Shown here piece by piece: positions 63,988 through 64,000 of a stretch of DNA of 64,000 nt. This stretch comes from Nemertoderma westbladi (taxonomy: Eukaryota; Xenacoelomorpha; Nemertodermatida; Nemertodermatidae). Each line of letters begins with the position of its first letter. Position 1 is the first letter of the stretch. A program made the translations under genes and the position numbers. The stretch lies in contig JAUCBJ010000468.1 in NCBI GenBank assembly GCA_032718475.1, forward strand, positions 1 to 64,000. Direction: 5' to 3'. Below the pieces are notes generated by a model, which saw only the letters and a list, made by a program, of their open reading frames with translations, was not told the origin of the DNA and searched no databases.

Positions 63988-64000
63988 GTTAGAATGCTGC

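Overview
This is nuclear DNA from a metazoan, most probably a marine invertebrate. The evidence is spliced exons with GT/AG borders, an LDL-receptor class A exon next to Thr/Pro-rich mucin-like exons, a retroposed histone H3 fragment with a poly(A) tail, and a dense load of animal-type retroelements (Ty3/gypsy, BEL/Pao, CR1/L2-like and RTE-like LINEs). I cannot name the species. Almost no single-copy host gene is visible; the window is a nested pile of transposable elements and minisatellites, with exons of a modular secreted or cell-surface protein near its right end.

0-10 kb: a LINE relic, an inverted piece of integrase, then an intact Ty3/gypsy element (851-7240). Its 1829-residue Gag-Pol ends in a canonical PHD finger. 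A third identical LTR with PBS and leader follows head-to-tail (7241-7598) and is fused directly to a 5'-truncated but open RTE-like LINE (family 'LINE-A', 7599-9043). 10-16 kb: a CR1/L2-like LINE with a PHD-like finger ahead of its endonuclease, split by a 1.16 kb insertion. 16-19 kb: tandem duplications, a perfect 68-bp palindrome, a degenerate RT C-terminus and a foldback element with a poly-C run.

19-32 kb: a full-length LINE-A with an open reading frame inserted in an ORF1-like gene; an inverted-repeat LINE-A copy split by a second RTE-like family ('LINE-B', minus strand); fragments of two more LINEs; a decayed LINE-A. 32.8 kb: an isolated mucin-like exon. 33-34.3 kb: a minus-strand gene-like array with a signal peptide and 41-residue repeats. 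34.3-35.1 kb: a foldback element. 35.4-41.7 kb: a 33-bp minisatellite split by a full-length LINE-A with an 11-bp target duplication and one nonsense codon. 42.5-44.8 kb: another decayed LINE-A carrying an insertion.

45.5-50.8 kb: a complete minus-strand Ty3/gypsy element with 259-bp LTRs, a 5-bp TSD and an intact 1543-residue Gag-Pol. 52-56 kb: two terminal-inverted-repeat elements flanking a CR1-like LINE whose ORF1 has expanded into a 30-bp repeat array. 58.6-60.06 kb: a BEL/Pao integrase relic and probable LTR. 60-64 kb: two tandem copies of a three-exon cassette (short Cys exon, LDLa exon, mucin-like exon, all phase 1-1), the second containing the histone H3 retropseudogene.

Most genes belong to elements that copy themselves through RNA. 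Nested insertions order events: LINE-B inserted into LINE-A, LINE-A into an ORF1-like gene and into the minisatellite, and a LINE-B tail was in the exon cassette before it duplicated.
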